Positions 3,438 to 5,667 of a stretch of DNA of 5,667 bases are shown here, piece by piece. The notes beneath the pieces are model-generated. The model worked only from the letters and a program-made list of their open reading frames with translations, searched no databases and was not told the origin of the DNA. Source of the DNA: a bacterium UBA1790 (GTDB taxonomy: Bacteria > Bacteroidota > Bacteroidia > Bacteroidales > Muribaculaceae); the NCBI GenBank assembly GCA_002314465.1, contig DCGA01000174.1, positions 4,371-10,037 of the forward strand, read 5' to 3'. The position numbers were made by a program, and so were the translations under genes. Each line of letters opens with the position of its first letter. Position 1 is the stretch's first letter.

Positions 3438-5667
3438 ATGAAGAATCAGTTTTTAGTTTTGGCAATGGCATTGGCGACTATGAGCGCCGGTGCTCAGTCA
3501 ACCGAGATGAAGGTTGAGCGCATGCAGCCTGCCCAGAAGGTGGCAGTCGTGAATCAACAGATGCAAACCAATCAGGTGGCAAAGGGCATTGTTGCCCACA
3601 GTGTTAACACTCCCGCAGGCAAGGTCAACAAGGTTGACATCGACTTGCGCGTGAAGGCTAATGAGGCAGCCTCGAAGGTTGCTGTGCGTGTACAACAGTC
3701 GGCTCCCGCCAAGGTTTCTCCCAAGGCAAGTGCCGACGCATCGCTCTACGAGGGCTTTGAAGGCGCCGATGCCGAAGATGTAAAGTGGGTACCCGATGGA
3801 TGGACCCGCATCGACGCATGTACAGTGCAGAACACTAGCAACTGGCATGCCGACGACGGCAAGGGCACATTTGGAACCAAGCCTTATGCGGGCAACTACC
3901 AGATGTCGATCAATAACCCCATGGACTTTACAGGCAATCAGCCCAAGGAGTGGCTCATCTCGCCCGTGTTCACTTGCAAGGCTGGCCACAACCTGAGCTT
4001 CGCGCTCAAGAGCTGTCCTGCATGGCTGTTCGACACCCAGTACATGGATTTCACTAACTGGGTATTCACCCAGCTTGAGCCCCTGGGCGACGTTGTTGTT
4101 TACGTTCGCGAGGAAGGCGCCGAGGAGTGGACCAAGGTATGGAGCCAGGTTGACGTGACACTTGCGATGCAGACCATGAGCCTGACCGACCTGTATGACA
4201 ACATGGACGGCAAGTACTTTGAGTACAATGTCAACATGGGCCAGTATGCCGGCAAGAAGGTACAGATTGCGTTCTATTATGATTGTCCCACCATGGGCGA
4301 CAACATCTGCCTCGATGAGGTTGCTGTCGACGCTGTTCCTACTCCCGTGTCTTATGAGATGCCCGAGGGTGCATACTTCTGGTCTTACAGCCGCCTGTTC
4401 CAGGCAATTGCTTCTTACAAGATTAAGCAGTATCCCGTATTCCAGCCCCTCACATGGAAGTCGCAATATGGCGAGGATGTGACATTTGCTTACTGGGAAT
4501 ACCGTAACCCCGAGAGCCAGAACGACTTCTCAATGGACAAGGACCTCACTGTTACATTCCACAGCGACTACTCTAACGAGTTCAACACCGTATGTAACAT
4601 CTATAACAACGCTACGCTCAATGCAAGCGCTCCCGGTTACAGCGACGGCAAGTATCAGGATCCCGAGTGCGACATCATCAACGTGGGCGGTCTTCCCAGC
4701 TGGATTTCGGGCAACGACCACTTGACATTCACATCGAGCATGGTTCCCTTCAGCGCTGGTTCGCAGGAAATCAAGGATACCGACAAGCACCCCATGTTTG
4801 GTTACTCAACCGAGAACAATGCCGACGACTTCTGGAAAAAGACTCTCCTTTCGGATGCACAGGAAGGCGACAAGCTCTATGTAGAGAAACTCATGGCAAT
4901 ATACGACGCTCCCGCGCGTTCGGCTGTTATCGACAGCGTGTGTGTATTTGCAGTGGCTAAGGTTGCTCCCGAAGCCGAACTCCACGCAATGGTTTGCACT
5001 GTTGCCGACGATGGTACCGTCAACCTGGAGAATCCCATCGCACAGGGTGTATGCAAGGGTGCCAATGCCTACAAGCTCTATGCCGACAAGGACACTTGCG
5101 AGACCACATTCACTGTTGCTCTCGACAAGCCTGCTGTAGTTGATGGCAAATATGTAATCGTCGTTGACGGTTTCCGTGGCGAAGGCTTCACTTACTTCAA
5201 CCCCATGATGAGCGTTTATCCCCGCGAGGACCGCGCTGCAATGATCATGAAGGTAGAAAAGGATGGCCAGTCGGGTTATGTAGTACGCTTCTCAAGTGTA
5301 CTCGGCACAAGCCTTGGCCAGCTCAAGAGCTCATTCTACATCAACCCCTTCTTGACCTACACTTACCTGGAAAGAACCGCAAGCGATGCTGCTAAGGTTC
5401 AGGCTAAGGACGACGCTGTTGTGGTAGGTTCAACTCCCGTCGAGGTAGGTTTCGACAGCTTCTATCCCGCCGAGAAGTACACCGTTACTGCTCCCGACTG
5501 GGTTAAGGCAGAGGTTAGCGGCCAGTACGACCAGTTCAAGGTTACAATGACTGCTGTTGACGCTCCCGCCGAGGCCGAGGGTGAGGTAGTTATCGAGTGC
5601 CCCGGTGAGAAGGCAGTTATTGCAGTTAAGGCATCGGAGCCCACTGCAATCACCGACGTAACAACCA
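3438..5667 (+). CDS. Secreted choice-of-anchor J (cleaved-adhesin-like) protein, partial
   Basis: This frame is open for 743 codons and leaves the right edge. The start is the ATG at 3438, which opens a signal peptide (MKNQ, hydrophobic 5-15, signal peptidase I site A17-G18-A19 before Q20). No lipobox is present. Residues 20-100 are a Gln/Lys/Val-rich linker. Residues 103-298 look like a choice-of-anchor J or cleaved-adhesin jelly-roll: LYEGFEG (103-109), then PDGWTRID, KEWLISPVF, DVVVYVREEG and the closing DNICLDEVAVD (288-298). These domains often bind glycans or proteins at the surface. About 300-670 is beta-rich and unrecognised. Residues 676-733 look like a BACON/Ig-like domain (TVTAPDWVKAEV near 682-693). 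The last residues, EPTAITDVTT, resemble the lead-in to a Bacteroidales C-terminal sorting domain, which would lie outside. No enzyme motif is evident. A strong promoter lies 66 bases upstream. Confidence 0.85.
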   Translation, partial: MKNQFLVLAMALATMSAGAQSTEMKVERMQPAQKVAVVNQQMQTNQVAKGIVAHSVNTPAGKVNKVDIDLRVKANEAASKVAVRVQQSAPAKVSPKASADASLYEGFEGADAEDVKWVPDGWTRIDACTVQNTSNWHADDGKGTFGTKPYAGNYQMSINNPMDFTGNQPKEWLISPVFTCKAGHNLSFALKSCPAWLFDTQYMDFTNWVFTQLEPLGDVVVYVREEGAEEWTKVWSQVDVTLAMQTMSLTDLYDNMDGKYFEYNVNMGQYAGKKVQIAFYYDCPTMGDNICLDEVAVDAVPTPVSYEMPEGAYFWSYSRLFQAIASYKIKQYPVFQPLTWKSQYGEDVTFAYWEYRNPESQNDFSMDKDLTVTFHSDYSNEFNTVCNIYNNATLNASAPGYSDGKYQDPECDIINVGGLPSWISGNDHLTFTSSMVPFSAGSQEIKDTDKHPMFGYSTENNADDFWKKTLLSDAQEGDKLYVEKLMAIYDAPARSAVIDSVCVFAVAKVAPEAELHAMVCTVADDGTVNLENPIAQGVCKGANAYKLYADKDTCETTFTVALDKPAVVDGKYVIVVDGFRGEGFTYFNPMMSVYPREDRAAMIMKVEKDGQSGYVVRFSSVLGTSLGQLKSSFYINPFLTYTYLERTASDAAKVQAKDDAVVVGSTPVEVGFDSFYPAEKYTVTAPDWVKAEVSGQYDQFKVTMTAVDAPAEAEGEVVIECPGEKAVIAVKASEPTAITDVTT

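Noticed and set aside
3498..4466. 322-codon minus-strand open frame opposite the secreted protein gene
   Set aside because: The real gene on the plus strand has a promoter, signal peptide and domain. The antisense frame arises from codon bias that avoids stops on the other strand.

Overview
The window looks like a chromosomal segment of a Bacteroidales bacterium (Prevotella-, Muribaculaceae- or Bacteroides-like). The reasons are the promoter style (-7 TAnnTTTG with -33 TTTG), A/T-rich leaders without Shine-Dalgarno sequences, a Bacteroidetes-type DUF2795 miniprotein, and a secreted choice-of-anchor J protein with a BACON-like tail. The placement rests on these traits and not on a database match.

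Layout. Positions 1-126 (minus) hold the N-terminus of a lipoprotein that leaves the window; its mature start resembles Bacteroidales family-5 glycosidases. Positions 127-263 hold its leader and promoter. A clear intrinsic terminator (264-298) closes the minus-strand transcription unit to its right. That unit, in transcription order from the right, is tsaE (2515-2955), a biotin--protein ligase without a DNA-binding domain (1765-2508), a LOG/TIGR00730 phosphoribohydrolase-like protein (1186-1728), a PduO-type cobalamin adenosyltransferase (605-1168) and a 74-residue acidic DUF2795 protein (308-532). The last gene also has its own -7 element. The first four genes have gaps of only 6, 36 and 17 bases and are probably cotranscribed. 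They are housekeeping or cofactor genes: tRNA t6A modification, biotinylation of carboxylase or decarboxylase carriers, nucleotide salvage or clean-up, and adenosylcobalamin supply.

Positions 2956-3437 form a 482-base gap between divergent genes with no credible ORF. It contains a 16-base dyad near the tsaE promoter, a 184-base element bounded by 32-base inverted repeats (29/32 matching) built from CAGAT units about 10 bases apart, and a near-consensus Bacteroidetes promoter (3341-3372) reading right.

That promoter serves a large secreted protein (3438 to beyond 5667, at least 743 residues): signal peptide, linker, choice-of-anchor J domain, a long unrecognised middle and a BACON/Ig-like domain. 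The window ends just where a C-terminal sorting domain might begin. I see no strong case for a new multi-gene system. The least explained items are the inverted-repeat element, the dyad at the tsaE promoter and the middle of the secreted protein.
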